From NCBI RefSeq assembly GCF_001618685.1, contig NZ_CP014342.1, positions 1,302,001-1,366,000 on the forward strand: a stretch of 64,000 nt of DNA. Reading direction: 5' to 3'. The notes beneath the pieces were generated by a model, which was given only the letters and a program-made list of their open reading frames with translations, did no database searches and was not told the DNA's origin. Position 1 is the stretch's first letter. The number at the start of each line of letters is the position of its first letter. Below, one piece after another: positions 42,507 to 51,907 of this stretch. This stretch comes from Geobacillus subterraneus (GTDB taxonomy: Bacteria > Bacillota > Bacilli > Bacillales > Anoxybacillaceae). The translations under genes and the position numbers were made by a program.

Positions 42507-43364
42507 TTATTTCATACCGGAAATGGTATAACTTTCGATAATGTGTTTTTGGAAGAAGAGAAAAACTATGATAATTGGAACAACCATAAAAGTGGATCCT
42601 GCCATTTGCAGAGCAAAATTTCCTCCATATTGTCCCTTTAATAAAGATAAAGCAACTGATAATGTGTAAAGACTTTCATCGTTAGCAATAATGAGAGGCC
42701 AGAGGAAGCTATTCCAGCCGGCGATGAATGTTAAAATCCCTTGTACTGCAAGAATTGGTTTGCAAATCGGCAAAACAATTTGGGTGAAAACCCGGAATTC
42801 GTTGGCTCCGTCCAGACGAGCAGCTTCCAGCAACTCATCTGGAATCGTTGACATAAACTGTCGGAACAGAAAGATGCTAAACGCCCCCACAAGTCCAGGT
42901 AAAACAATCCCTGCCATTGTATTGGTTAAGTGCATTTCATTTAAGATTAAATACACAGGAATCATTGTAACCTGACCAGGGATCATCATGGTGGCTAATA
43001 CAAGATAAAACAATTTTTCTTTCCCTTTAAATTGAAACTTAGCAAATCCATATCCGGCCATTGCATTTAAAAACAACCCGACAAAAGAGCAAAGGACAAC
43101 AATGATCGTGTTTTTCAAGTATAGCGCAAAGTTCATATTTTCAAATAGATAAACGAAATTTTCCAAGGTGAGCTGGTCAGGCCACAGAGTTGGAGGGATT
43201 TGCATGACCTCACTTTCCGTTTTAAAAGCGGATAAAATCATCCAAATAAACGGAATAGAGATAAGAACCCCGCCTATTGCCAACGCAATACCAGCAATCC
43301 ATTGCTCACTTTTCCCTTTTCCCCAAAAATACGTAGATTGACTTTTTGCCGTTTTCAATGCCAT
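42507..43364 (-). CDS. Sugar ABC transporter permease (MalG type)
   Basis: A 285-residue membrane permease of the carbohydrate-uptake-1 family, six spans, with the EAA loop ELLEAARLDGANEFRVFTQI. Start MALKTAK follows TGAGGTGA; the upstream frame overlaps the other permease gene. Third and last gene of the operon (binding protein, MalF-type, MalG-type); no ATPase gene is present, so a shared MsmX-like ATPase is expected, as is usual in Bacillaceae. By context it imports the oligosaccharides handled by the divergent GH3/GH94 pair. More AT-rich than the ugp genes. Confidence 0.9.
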   Translation of the reverse strand: MALKTAKSQSTYFWGKGKSEQWIAGIALAIGGVLISIPFIWMILSAFKTESEVMQIPPTLWPDQLTLENFVYLFENMNFALYLKNTIIVVLCSFVGLFLNAMAGYGFAKFQFKGKEKLFYLVLATMMIPGQVTMIPVYLILNEMHLTNTMAGIVLPGLVGAFSIFLFRQFMSTIPDELLEAARLDGANEFRVFTQIVLPICKPILAVQGILTFIAGWNSFLWPLIIANDESLYTLSVALSLLKGQYGGNFALQMAGSTFMVVPIIIVFLFFQKHIIESYTISGMK

Positions 43365-43386
43365 AGGTGTCACCTCAGTCTCACTC

Positions 43387-44274
43387 TCAATAATGTCCCT
43401 CTTTATTTTGTAATCGGAATTGAACAAGTGTTACTATAATAATGGCAATAAACAAGATAAATGATCCTGCTGCGGCATAACCGAATTTGCTGAATTCAAA
43501 ACCGTTTTGATAAATGAATAATGCTACGGAGGTGGTACTGTCCAGCGGACCGCCTTTCGTCATGATAAACGGTTCTTCAAAGAACTGCAGCCAGCCAATC
43601 ATAGTGGTAATAGACACAAAGAAGATGGCATATCGCAGCAATGGAATGGTTATCTTTGTAAGTTGCTTCCACCCATTTGCCCCATCAATCTGTGCTGCCT
43701 CGTAATACTCTTTCGGAATTCCTTGCAAAGCGGCTAAAAAGATGATCATGTTGACACCGATAGCTCTCCATAAGGCCAATATAATTAATGAGACTTTCGC
43801 CATCGTCGGGTCTTGAAGCCATGGAATGGTTGGCAAATGGAGTAGTTTCAATATGTAATTAAATAATCCGAATTGAGGATTATACAAATAGCTCCATACT
43901 ACGGCAATCGCTACAACATTGGTAATAGAAGGCATGTAAAATATAACACGGAACATCTTAAAGATGGGTGATTTCCCGAAATTAATAAGAAGAGCGATGC
44001 CCAAGGAGCAAATAATAACGAGTGGAACACCGAAAATGACGTAAAAAAGCGTATTATAGATCGATTTGATAAAAACCGGGTCGGCAAAGATGTCTTTATA
44101 GTTTTGCAAGCCTACAAAACTAATCGCTGACCAGTCGGCTAATCCTGCTAAATCAATATCCGTAAAACTAATGATCAGGGCGATGAAAATCGGCAGAATT
44201 GAAAATAATATTAACAGAATAACGGCTGGTGCGATAAAGAGGTACGGTGTTTTATTACTAGTAAAACCTTTCAC
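43387..44274 (-). CDS. Sugar ABC transporter permease (MalF type)
   Basis: A 295-residue permease with an N-terminal span (YLFIAPAVILLILFSILPIF), five further spans and the EAA loop YYEAAQIDGANGWKQLTKITI. It is separated from the binding-protein gene by a 14-bp intercistronic stem and from the second permease by 22 bases. With its partner it forms the channel of the oligosaccharide importer; expressed from the operator-controlled promoter at 45.97 kb. Confidence 0.9.
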   Translation of the reverse strand: MKGFTSNKTPYLFIAPAVILLILFSILPIFIALIISFTDIDLAGLADWSAISFVGLQNYKDIFADPVFIKSIYNTLFYVIFGVPLVIICSLGIALLINFGKSPIFKMFRVIFYMPSITNVVAIAVVWSYLYNPQFGLFNYILKLLHLPTIPWLQDPTMAKVSLIILALWRAIGVNMIIFLAALQGIPKEYYEAAQIDGANGWKQLTKITIPLLRYAIFFVSITTMIGWLQFFEEPFIMTKGGPLDSTTSVALFIYQNGFEFSKFGYAAAGSFILFIAIIIVTLVQFRLQNKEGHY

Positions 44275-44306
44275 GGGCTCTTTCCTCCGTTATACCTGAA
44301 ATAGTA

Positions 44307-44338
44307 GGTTAACTAGCAGGAGATCCTGCTAGTTAACC
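44307..44338 (-). other. Intercistronic stem-loop after the binding-protein gene
   Basis: Perfect 14-bp inverted repeat GGTTAACTAGCAGG/CCTGCTAGTTAACC with an AGAT loop, 11 bases after the binding-protein stop. No U-run follows. Such stems often protect the upstream mRNA and keep the binding protein in excess over the permeases. Confidence 0.7.
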
Positions 44339-44349
44339 GTGAAGCTAAG

Positions 44350-45588
44350 CTATTTACTTAAAATTTCCTCGGCTTTTGCATTGAATACATCCATTTCTTT
44401 TTGTACGTTTGCTCCGCCGCGATAAATCTTTTCAAAGCTCTTCAAGTATGTTTGGGCAATTTCTTCCCACTGTTTGATCATCGGCATTGGCTTAGAAGCC
44501 TCCATTTGTTGCCCAAATGTTTTATACAATTCATTTTCTTGTAAAGCTTTATCTTGCCATGCTTCTTTTGTAGCAGGAAGGGAATTGGTCATTTCCATCC
44601 ATTTGACTTGCGTTTTCGGACTGCTCATGAATGCGATAAATTTCAATGCAGCGTCTTTATGCTTCGTATATTGGAAAACTGACAAGTTAGAACCGCCCAA
44701 CGCCGAGATGTTGTTTTCCTTTTTTGGGAGAACCGCTGTTGCCCATTTTCCTTTTAAGTCAGGGGCTTGATCGTTGATTAACTTAACCATCCAAGGGCCG
44801 CTGATGAACATCGGAATGATGCCGCTTCGGAAGGCTTGTACGATATCCATTCCTAAGTCTTTCGGTGCAGAACCATCCTTAAAGAAGCTGTTCAAATACT
44901 CTACAGCCTCTACAAATTCTTTTTGGTTGAACAGCGGTTTGTTCTGTTCGTCAAGCAATTTAGAGCCGTTTTGACGGGCGAACATAAACGCCAAAGTTTG
45001 TTCATTAGTATCAATGCTTATCCCATATTTATTGTCGCTCGGTTTAGCTAATTTTTTCGCTGCATCTCGCAATTCTTCCCATGTTTTTGGAGCCTCATTG
45101 TATCCGACTTCTTTCAATAAATCTGTACGATAGTAGAGAACTCGCGTATCAATGTACCATGGAATGCCTACTACTTTGTCTTCATACTTTGTTGTTTCTA
45201 TAGAACCGGGATAGAAGTTATCTTCACTAAACTCAGGATACTTTTGAATATATGGTTTTAAATCCAATAGTGCATTAGCCGATGCAAACTCAGGGATCCA
45301 AGTTGTGCCCATTTGGATAACATCAGGCCCTTTTTTGGATGCTACAGCTGTTAATAGTTTATCGTGGGCTTGATCCCAAGGGATGGCTTGGACTTTCACA
45401 TCGATATCTGGATTTTCTTTTTCAAAGTCTGTTACGATTTTTGGAAGGGATTTTGCCTCTTCTCCCATTGCCCATACGTTAATGGTTGTTTTATCTGTTG
45501 ATGTGCTTGATCCGGACGAACAGCCTGCAAGTGTTCCTGAAATAAGAAATGTACTTAGTAAGGCGGTTGTCAAAAATTTTTTTCTCAT
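44350..45588 (-). CDS. Sugar ABC transporter solute-binding lipoprotein
   Basis: An extracellular oligosaccharide-binding lipoprotein, 412 residues. The signal peptide ends in the lipobox TLAGCSSG (cysteine about residue 22), followed by a serine/threonine linker and a family-1 extracellular binding fold (INVWAMGEEAKSLPKIVTDF, VVGIPWYIDTRVLYYRTDLL, AFRSGIIPMFISGPWM). Start MRKKFLT follows GGGGGAA at eight bases; upstream in-frame starts run into the control region. First gene of the transporter operon. By analogy with the Listeria innocua beta-1,2-glucan locus as I recall it, the ligand may be sophoro-oligosaccharides. Confidence 0.92.
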   Translation of the reverse strand: MRKKFLTTALLSTFLISGTLAGCSSGSSTSTDKTTINVWAMGEEAKSLPKIVTDFEKENPDIDVKVQAIPWDQAHDKLLTAVASKKGPDVIQMGTTWIPEFASANALLDLKPYIQKYPEFSEDNFYPGSIETTKYEDKVVGIPWYIDTRVLYYRTDLLKEVGYNEAPKTWEELRDAAKKLAKPSDNKYGISIDTNEQTLAFMFARQNGSKLLDEQNKPLFNQKEFVEAVEYLNSFFKDGSAPKDLGMDIVQAFRSGIIPMFISGPWMVKLINDQAPDLKGKWATAVLPKKENNISALGGSNLSVFQYTKHKDAALKFIAFMSSPKTQVKWMEMTNSLPATKEAWQDKALQENELYKTFGQQMEASKPMPMIKQWEEIAQTYLKSFEKIYRGGANVQKEMDVFNAKAEEILSK

Positions 45589-45895
45589 TACGACATTCCC
45601 CCAAACATTCTTTTTCCTTATATCATCAAGAAATGCAAATGGTAAAACCATCCTGTTAATTGTCATATTTTACTTATTATACATAAAAATTACTATCTGT
45701 TAGTTGCTATTTTCATTTTTGATTGGTTGGCAGAGCTTCCTCATGAGTGCTCATTGTTTCCTAGGTAGACAAATAAGGCAACTTCTCTCTTTCTGTCCCC
45801 CCCCCTAAATGATAATGGTTTATTGTTAGTCTAAGCCTAAAACAGACGGTTGGCAACTCCCCCCCTGGTATGTGTGGTGATGTTTCAATAAAGGT

Positions 45896-45905
45896 GAAAC
45901 GTTTC
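45896..45905. promoter_or_regulatory. LacI-type operator 1 (GAAACGTTTC)
   Basis: Perfect palindrome in context TGAAACGTTTCGATA, downstream of the transporter promoter in the transcribed direction. Confidence 0.75.
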
Positions 45906-45944
45906 GATATATGACAAAAAGTCAACCGAAACAACCTTTCGATT

Positions 45945-45954
45945 GAAACGTTTC
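45945..45954. promoter_or_regulatory. LacI-type operator 2 (GAAACGTTTC)
   Basis: Same palindrome and same TGAAACGTTTCGATA context as operator 1, lying at the transcription start region of the transporter promoter, where bound repressor would block RNA polymerase. Confidence 0.8.
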
Positions 45955-45963
45955 GATAAAATT

Positions 45964-45992
45964 ATTATAATCCTATCTGTAATCGTTTTCAA
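45964..45992 (-). promoter_or_regulatory. SigA-type promoter of the sugar transporter operon
   Basis: On the minus strand TTGAAA (45987-45992), 17-base spacer, TATAAT (45964-45969). A perfect cre site overlaps the -35 and operator 2 covers the start region. Confidence 0.85.
45978..45991. promoter_or_regulatory. CcpA cre site, transporter side
   Basis: TGTAATCGTTTTCA fits the cre consensus TGWAANCGNTNWCA at all 14 positions and overlaps the -35 region, predicting catabolite repression. Confidence 0.8.
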
Positions 45993-46096
45993 GCATGTTT
46001 TTTAATTCTTTAATCAATTTATTTAAAACATTTATCTTAAGAGGGATTTGTGTATAGAAATAGTAGTAAAAGGTGATGTTTTTTGTGTTTTTTGGA

Positions 46097-46106
46097 GAAA
46101 CGTTTC
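46097..46106. promoter_or_regulatory. LacI-type operator 3 (GAAACGTTTC)
   Basis: Palindrome in context AGAAACGTTTCGATA, ten bases upstream of the GH3 promoter -35 box. Confidence 0.8.
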
Positions 46107-46115
46107 GATAAGAAA

Positions 46116-46145
46116 TTGACTCATCCTAATGAAAGCGTTTATAAT
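46116..46145 (+). promoter_or_regulatory. SigA-type promoter of the GH3-GH94 operon
   Basis: TTGACT (46116-46121), 18-base spacer, TATAAT (46140-46145), flanked on both sides by LacI-type operators. Confidence 0.82.
46130..46143. promoter_or_regulatory. CcpA cre-like site, GH3 side
   Basis: TGAAAGCGTTTATA matches 13 of 14 cre consensus positions and overlaps the -10 box. Confidence 0.65.
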
Positions 46146-46162
46146 CCAATTATAAACCAATC

Positions 46163-46172
46163 GAAACGTTTC
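46163..46172. promoter_or_regulatory. LacI-type operator 4 (GAAACGTTTC)
   Basis: Palindrome in context TCGAAACGTTTCTA, just downstream of the predicted GH3 transcription start. Confidence 0.8.
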
Positions 46173-46236
46173 TATTCTTTGTGATTGCTAGAGAACCAAT
46201 ACGTGTTTGTAGCAACAAAAAATGGGGGATCAGAAA

Positions 46237-48408
46237 ATGACGGAACAAGAAAAAAGGATACTCACTATTATTGAAGAGATGACATTGGATGAGAAAGTTG
46301 CCCAATTGGTGCAGCTAGCCCCACCTTTTTTCGAGGGAGCAGCAAACGAGGGACAGATTACAGGTCCCATGGCAGCGATAAAAGTGAATAAAGAAGTCGT
46401 TCGCAATAGCGGCTCAGTGCTCGGTACCTCAGGTGCGAGAGAAGTTATTCATATTCAAAGAACCCATTTGAAGAACAATCGCTTAGGCATCCCTTTGTTA
46501 TTTATGGCTGATGTGATTCACGGCTATAGAACCATTTTTCCGGTTCCACTGGCAATTGGCTGTTCATGGGATTTGGAACTAGCCGAAAAGAGTGCTGAAA
46601 TTGCCGCTAAGGAAGCCGCGATATCGGGAGTGCATGTGACGTTTGCACCAATGGTTGACTTGGTACGGGATCCGCGCTGGGGGAGAGTGGTAGAATCGAC
46701 AGGAGAAGATCCTTACTTAAACAGTCAGTTTGCCCGGGCGTTTGTTCGCGGTTTCCAAGGGGAGAACTTGCAAAATGATTTTGATCGGGTTGCTGCTTGT
46801 GTTAAACATTTTGCTGCGTATGGAGCACCAGAAGGCGGGCGCGACTACAATACGGTTAACATGTCCGAACGGCAGTTGCGGGAGTCCTATTTGCCTGCTT
46901 ACAAGGCTGCGATTGATGAAGGCTGTGAAATGGTGATGACATCGTTCAATACTGTAGATGGTATTCCGGCTACAGGAAACCGATGGCTGATGCGAGATTT
47001 GCTTCGAGATGAATGGAATTTTGATGGTGTCCTGATTTCGGACTGGGGAGCTGTCAAAGAAATGATTCCACATGGTGTGGCTGAGGATGAAAGGGAAGCG
47101 GCTTATAAAGCCATTCAGGCAGGGGTGGATATTGAAATGATGTCCGCATGTTACATTCACCACCTCAAGGAGCTCGTCGAAAGCGGATGGGTTGACGAAA
47201 CATTAATTGATGAGGCCGTATTCCGCATTTTACGGTTAAAACAAAAATTAGGGCTGTTTGAACATCCGTATCGGGGAGCCGATGAGAAACGGGAAAAAGA
47301 GATCATCCTCTGCGAAGAGCATCGTCAAGCAGCACGTGAATTAGCAACAAAATCATGCGTTTTATTAAAAAATGAAGGGGTTCTTCCGCTTAACCGGGAC
47401 AAGAAGATCGCTTTGATTGGGCCGTTTGCTCAAAGCGGCGATATTTTAGGTCCGTGGTCATGTCTTGGTTCCAAAGATGAGGCGATTCCGTTATATGACG
47501 GGTTCAAAATGAAAGTTGATCCATCGCTTCTTTTGGTTGCTAAAGGATGTGACATTGAAACAACAACGGAGAAACAGTGGCAAGAAGCTCTTGATATTGC
47601 TCGTGAAGCAGATGTCATTGTGTTAGCGTTAGGCGAGCATTCAGACATGAGTGGAGAAGCTGGGTGTCGTGCGGATATTCGTTTGCCAAGAGTTCAACTT
47701 GAATTGATTTCGGAACTAAAACAGTTTAATAAATCGTTGATTGCTGTGTTATTTAACGGGCGTCCTCTCGATTTACACGGAGTGGTCGATCAAGTAGATG
47801 CCGTTTTAGAAGCATGGTATCCAGGAACAGAAGGTGGGGCAGCTATTGCTGATTTATTGTTTGGAGATGCGAATCCTTCTGGAAAATTAACGATGTCATT
47901 CCCATATTCGGTCGGGCAAATACCAGTGTATTACAACTGTTTCAATACCGGTCGCCCGAAAGATGCGCCGGATGCTCAAGAACGTTATGTATCGCAATAT
48001 TTGGATATTCCAAATGAACCGTTGTTTCCATTTGGATTCGGGTTGAGCTATACAACATTTTCATATAGCGAAGTAGTGTTGTCTTCAGATTATATGACTC
48101 CAGACCAACCTCTTTCCATTTCTGTAAACGTAACGAATACAGGAAAAGTGGCTGGTGAAGAGGTGGTTCAGCTTTATGTGCGTGATATCGCAGGAGAAGT
48201 TGTTCGTCCGGTGAAAGAACTAAAAGGGTTTCAAAAAGTCTTTCTGCAACCTGGCGAAACAAAAAAGGTAACATTTACTTTAACAGAGGAGCAACTTCGT
48301 TATTACCATTCGGACTTGCAATTTACAAGTGATGCTGGAACATTTGTTGCTTATATTGGCCCCAATAGCCGGGATGTAATGGCTCTTACGTTCAAGTTGG
48401 TAAAATAA
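46237..48408 (+). CDS. GH3 beta-glucosidase
   Basis: An intracellular retaining beta-glucosidase, 723 residues, no signal peptide. The N-terminal TIM-barrel has LLFMADVIHGYRTIFPVPLA, VKHFAAYGAPEGGRDYN and the nucleophile D269 in GVLISDWGAVKE; the second domain carries VLLKNEGVLPLNRDKKIALI and LALGEHSDMSGEAG; the C-terminus is a fibronectin-type domain (VNVTNTGKVAGEEVVQLYV). Start 46237 follows GGGGG at eight bases; ATG 46222 precedes that site. First gene of the operon, 12 bases before the GH94 gene. Pairing with a very long GH94 enzyme suggests it cleaves sophorose-type beta-1,2 ends; generic beta-glucosidase activity is also possible. Confidence 0.92.
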   Translation: MTEQEKRILTIIEEMTLDEKVAQLVQLAPPFFEGAANEGQITGPMAAIKVNKEVVRNSGSVLGTSGAREVIHIQRTHLKNNRLGIPLLFMADVIHGYRTIFPVPLAIGCSWDLELAEKSAEIAAKEAAISGVHVTFAPMVDLVRDPRWGRVVESTGEDPYLNSQFARAFVRGFQGENLQNDFDRVAACVKHFAAYGAPEGGRDYNTVNMSERQLRESYLPAYKAAIDEGCEMVMTSFNTVDGIPATGNRWLMRDLLRDEWNFDGVLISDWGAVKEMIPHGVAEDEREAAYKAIQAGVDIEMMSACYIHHLKELVESGWVDETLIDEAVFRILRLKQKLGLFEHPYRGADEKREKEIILCEEHRQAARELATKSCVLLKNEGVLPLNRDKKIALIGPFAQSGDILGPWSCLGSKDEAIPLYDGFKMKVDPSLLLVAKGCDIETTTEKQWQEALDIAREADVIVLALGEHSDMSGEAGCRADIRLPRVQLELISELKQFNKSLIAVLFNGRPLDLHGVVDQVDAVLEAWYPGTEGGAAIADLLFGDANPSGKLTMSFPYSVGQIPVYYNCFNTGRPKDAPDAQERYVSQYLDIPNEPLFPFGFGLSYTTFSYSEVVLSSDYMTPDQPLSISVNVTNTGKVAGEEVVQLYVRDIAGEVVRPVKELKGFQKVFLQPGETKKVTFTLTEEQLRYYHSDLQFTSDAGTFVAYIGPNSRDVMALTFKLVK

Positions 48409-48420
48409 GGAGAGATAAAG

Positions 48421-51400
48421 ATGGCGATGATAGCAGATTCAACATTTAACATCGAAGCGGGAGATTACCGATTTACTTTTTTGAATAGTGGCGACCTTTG
48501 TGTAGCAACGCATAAAACAACGATGATTAATCAGGTGATGGCTAACCCGATCGATGGATCATTGAACAATCTGTATTTGCGGATACACAACGATTCTGGT
48601 ATAAGAGTGTTTCCGCTGTTGGGAATTCGCTCTGAAAGCAAAGTAGGTTTTTCAAATTCCCAAGTTTTTTGGGAAGGAAAGATTCATCACATTCGTTATC
48701 GTGTGATCTTTACCCTTACAGAACAGGGAGTTTGGTTTTGGGATGTGACTGTTGATGGTCATGATGCAGAAATCGATATCATTTATGGCCAAGATTTAGG
48801 CCTTGCTGATAAAGGTGCTGTTCGAACAAATGAGGCGTTTATATCGCAATATATTGATCACAAAGTATTTAAAGACGAGCATAAAGGATTTGTTGTCTGC
48901 TCCCGTCAAAACTTGCCTCAACATGGATCTTTTCCTTATATACAGCAGGGGGCTTTAACAAAAGCCGTTGGCTATTCAACAGACGGTTTCCAATTTTTTG
49001 GGTTGTCATATAAGGAAACCAATGAACCTGAAGCATTGACAAAGGAAACTCTTGCTAATGAAGTGTACCAGTATGAGTTCGCTTATATTGCCTTGCAATC
49101 TGAGAAGGTAAAATTAAAAGGGGAAGCACGATTTGTTTTTTATGGTCTTTTTAAAGAAAATCATCCTTCAGCCGTTACTTCCTTAGAGTATGGAAAGGAG
49201 ATATTCGATGCCTGGGAATGTGTAAATGCTAAAGGGGAAACAGCTGTTCAAGTTGTGGATAAGATAAAAATTTCCTCTGTTTTCGGAGCACCTTTGAGAT
49301 CGGAGTCAATGACAAAAGAAGAAGTGGATCATTTCTTTCCCAAGCGTTATCAGGAAGAATGGGATGGAAACCAACTGCTTTCCTTCTTCACGGAAACATA
49401 TGAGCATGTTGTTTTAAAGAAAAAAGAATTGCTTGTTGAGCGGCCACACGGTCATATTATTCTATCTGGAAAAAATACAAAACGGTCATCCAACATCATG
49501 ACGTCGACATCTTATATGTACGGGGTGTTTAATTCGCAAATTGCTGTTGGTAATACATCGTTCAACAAAATGTTAACGAATACCCGTAATGCGTTGAACG
49601 TCATGAAGACACCCGGTCAACGCATTTACGTAGAAATAGATGGTGTATACCGTTTATTAACCATGCCATCGATGTTTGAAATGGGATTTAACTATGCACG
49701 GTGGTTTTATAAAACGACAGACGATTTGTTGATTATTACGAATTATACAACGGTTGATGCACCAGAAGTGCATTTGCATGTCCGCTCTGCCAGCGGCAAA
49801 GCCTATCGTTACCTTGTTACGAACCAAGTATCGATGAATAACCATGAATACGAAGTACCGTTCCTGATGAAAACAAAGGGGCAAACGATTTCGTTTTATG
49901 CGGATCAAGCATCGGATAGTGCTAAAACATATCCTAACTTATGTTATCAGTTGCAGGTATCTGGTGCGGATGTTAAGGTCGCGGATGAACGAAAGTTTGC
50001 ATCAAACGTTTTGCCGCAGTCTGCTTCTCTTGTTGTTCTGGACGTAAGTGCAACGAGTGAGTGGACAATAACAATCCAAGGCCTTCTTGACGGTAAGGAA
50101 ATGCCTTTTGTTGGACGGAAGGCGGAAACAGAAATTGAATGTTATCGTGCCTTTTATCAAACAGTCATGAACGGGTTTTTCTTATCCCAGAATGGGGAAG
50201 TAACGGATGAACTGAGAAGAGTGAATGCTCTTGCTTGGTGGTATACACACAATATGTTTGTTCATTATTTAGTTCCACGCGGACTCGAACAATATACTGG
50301 GGCTGCTTGGGGAACGAGGGACGTATGTCAAGGGCCAACCGAGTATTTGATGGCAGCCCAACATTACGGAGCAGTTCGCGATATTTTAAAAACCGCATAT
50401 TCTCATCAGTATGAAAACGGCAACTGGCCACAGTGGTTTATGTTTGACGAGTACTCTCGGGTTCAGCAGGAAGAAAGTCATGGCGATATTATTGTTTGGC
50501 CATTGAAAGTGTTGGGGGACTATTTGATTGCAACGAAAGATTACGGCATTCTGCAAGAAAGGGTTCCTTATACGAAACGAGACAGTTTCGAGTTTACAGA
50601 AGAAACGGCTACTATATGGGAACACGTCAAAAAAGCGATTGCCTGCATTAAACAACATTTTTTACATGGGACGCATCTATCATCGTACGGGGATGGCGAC
50701 TGGGATGACACACTTCAGCCGGCTAACGCTCAACTGAAACAATATATGGTAAGTAGTTGGACGGTTGCATTAACTTACCAAGCTTTTCGTCAGTTATCGC
50801 GCGCTTTAGTAGATGTGGATGGAGAAGAGGCGACACAACTTAAAGCATTGGCTTCGGCAATCGAGGCAGATTTTCATCGCTATATACTGTCATCAGAAGT
50901 AATTCCGGGGTTCATCTATATGGAGAAACCGGGGAAAGTAGAGATGATGCTTCATCCCGACGATGCAAAAACAGGAATTCACTATCGTTTGATTCCGATG
51001 ACCCGAGGAATCATCAGTGAATTGTTGGCACCAGAACAGGCAGAAGCTCATTATCAACTTATCAAGGAGAAATTGTATTTTCCAGACGGTGTTCGTTTGA
51101 TGGATCGGCCTGCTAGGTATGATGGAGGCGTAAGCACTCATTTTAAGCGTGCCGAACAGGCAGCTAATTTTGGTCGGGAAGTTGGCCTTCAATACGTCCA
51201 CGCTCATATTCGTTTTGTCGAGGCGATGACGAAACTAGGAAAGGCTGAAGAAGCATGGAACGGCTTATCAATTATTAATCCAGTAGGAATTCAAGACGTT
51301 GTGCCGAATGCAGAACGACGGCAAAGTAATGCATATTTCAGTAGTTCAGACGGAAAATTTAACACGCGCTATGAAGCGCAAGAGCAGTTTGACCAATTGC

Positions 51401-51765
51401 GTGAAGGAAAGATACCGGTAAAAGGCGGCTGGCGTATTTATTCAAGCGGTCCAGGGATATATATGAATCAGTTGATTTCCCATTGTTTAGGAATTCGTCT
51501 GTTGGCAGGTGATCTCGTCATTGATCCGGTACTACCGCAAAAGCTTGATGGGCTCGAGTTTCATTTTAAGTGGATGGGGCGTCCAGTTACATTTGTTTAT
51601 CATCTTCGCGGTCAATATATAAATCGTGTTGTCGTTAATGGCCGGGATATTGAAGCACAAACCATGACAAACCGTTATCGTAACAGCGGTGTTCGAATTA
51701 GCCAACAAGATCTCAACGGCTTACTAAGAGAGGATTCGAATATCATTGAGATTTTTATGCAGTAA
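48421..51765 (+). CDS. GH94 phosphorylase, probable 1,2-beta-oligoglucan phosphorylase
   Basis: A phosphorylase splitting a beta-glucoside with inorganic phosphate to glucose 1-phosphate. At 1114 residues it is much longer than cellobiose phosphorylase (about 800) and in the size range of 1,2-beta-oligoglucan phosphorylases. GH94 landmarks lie in the C-terminal half: GAAWGTRDVCQGPTEYL, NWPQWFMFDEYSR, ESHGDIIVWPL, and the catalytic-acid region SYGDGDWDDTLQPA, then MTRGIISELLAP and GGWRIYSSGPGIYM. The first ~550 residues form beta-rich domains. AAGGAGAGATAAAG precedes the ATG. The gene set binding protein, two permeases, GH3, GH94 and LacI resembles the Listeria innocua sophoro-oligosaccharide locus; substrate is therefore inferred. 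Confidence 0.87.
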   Translation: MAMIADSTFNIEAGDYRFTFLNSGDLCVATHKTTMINQVMANPIDGSLNNLYLRIHNDSGIRVFPLLGIRSESKVGFSNSQVFWEGKIHHIRYRVIFTLTEQGVWFWDVTVDGHDAEIDIIYGQDLGLADKGAVRTNEAFISQYIDHKVFKDEHKGFVVCSRQNLPQHGSFPYIQQGALTKAVGYSTDGFQFFGLSYKETNEPEALTKETLANEVYQYEFAYIALQSEKVKLKGEARFVFYGLFKENHPSAVTSLEYGKEIFDAWECVNAKGETAVQVVDKIKISSVFGAPLRSESMTKEEVDHFFPKRYQEEWDGNQLLSFFTETYEHVVLKKKELLVERPHGHIILSGKNTKRSSNIMTSTSYMYGVFNSQIAVGNTSFNKMLTNTRNALNVMKTPGQRIYVEIDGVYRLLTMPSMFEMGFNYARWFYKTTDDLLIITNYTTVDAPEVHLHVRSASGKAYRYLVTNQVSMNNHEYEVPFLMKTKGQTISFYADQASDSAKTYPNLCYQLQVSGADVKVADERKFASNVLPQSASLVVLDVSATSEWTITIQGLLDGKEMPFVGRKAETEIECYRAFYQTVMNGFFLSQNGEVTDELRRVNALAWWYTHNMFVHYLVPRGLEQYTGAAWGTRDVCQGPTEYLMAAQHYGAVRDILKTAYSHQYENGNWPQWFMFDEYSRVQQEESHGDIIVWPLKVLGDYLIATKDYGILQERVPYTKRDSFEFTEETATIWEHVKKAIACIKQHFLHGTHLSSYGDGDWDDTLQPANAQLKQYMVSSWTVALTYQAFRQLSRALVDVDGEEATQLKALASAIEADFHRYILSSEVIPGFIYMEKPGKVEMMLHPDDAKTGIHYRLIPMTRGIISELLAPEQAEAHYQLIKEKLYFPDGVRLMDRPARYDGGVSTHFKRAEQAANFGREVGLQYVHAHIRFVEAMTKLGKAEEAWNGLSIINPVGIQDVVPNAERRQSNAYFSSSDGKFNTRYEAQEQFDQLREGKIPVKGGWRIYSSGPGIYMNQLISHCLGIRLLAGDLVIDPVLPQKLDGLEFHFKWMGRPVTFVYHLRGQYINRVVVNGRDIEAQTMTNRYRNSGVRISQQDLNGLLREDSNIIEIFMQ

Positions 51766-51771
51766 CGTTTG

Positions 51772-51800
51772 AGCGGTCTTGATAGGGCCGCCATATTTTT
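51772..51800 (+). terminator. Terminator after GH94 gene
   Basis: GCGGTC/GGGCCGC imperfect stem followed by CATATTTTTT. Confidence 0.6.
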
Positions 51801-51907
51801 TGGGGAATCAGGGAGAGAATAGAAGCGATCTGGATTTGTATAAAAAATTAAGTAAACAATGTATAATATATGGAAAGAGTACGTGGGTTAGATAGGAGAG
51901 AGTTTTG

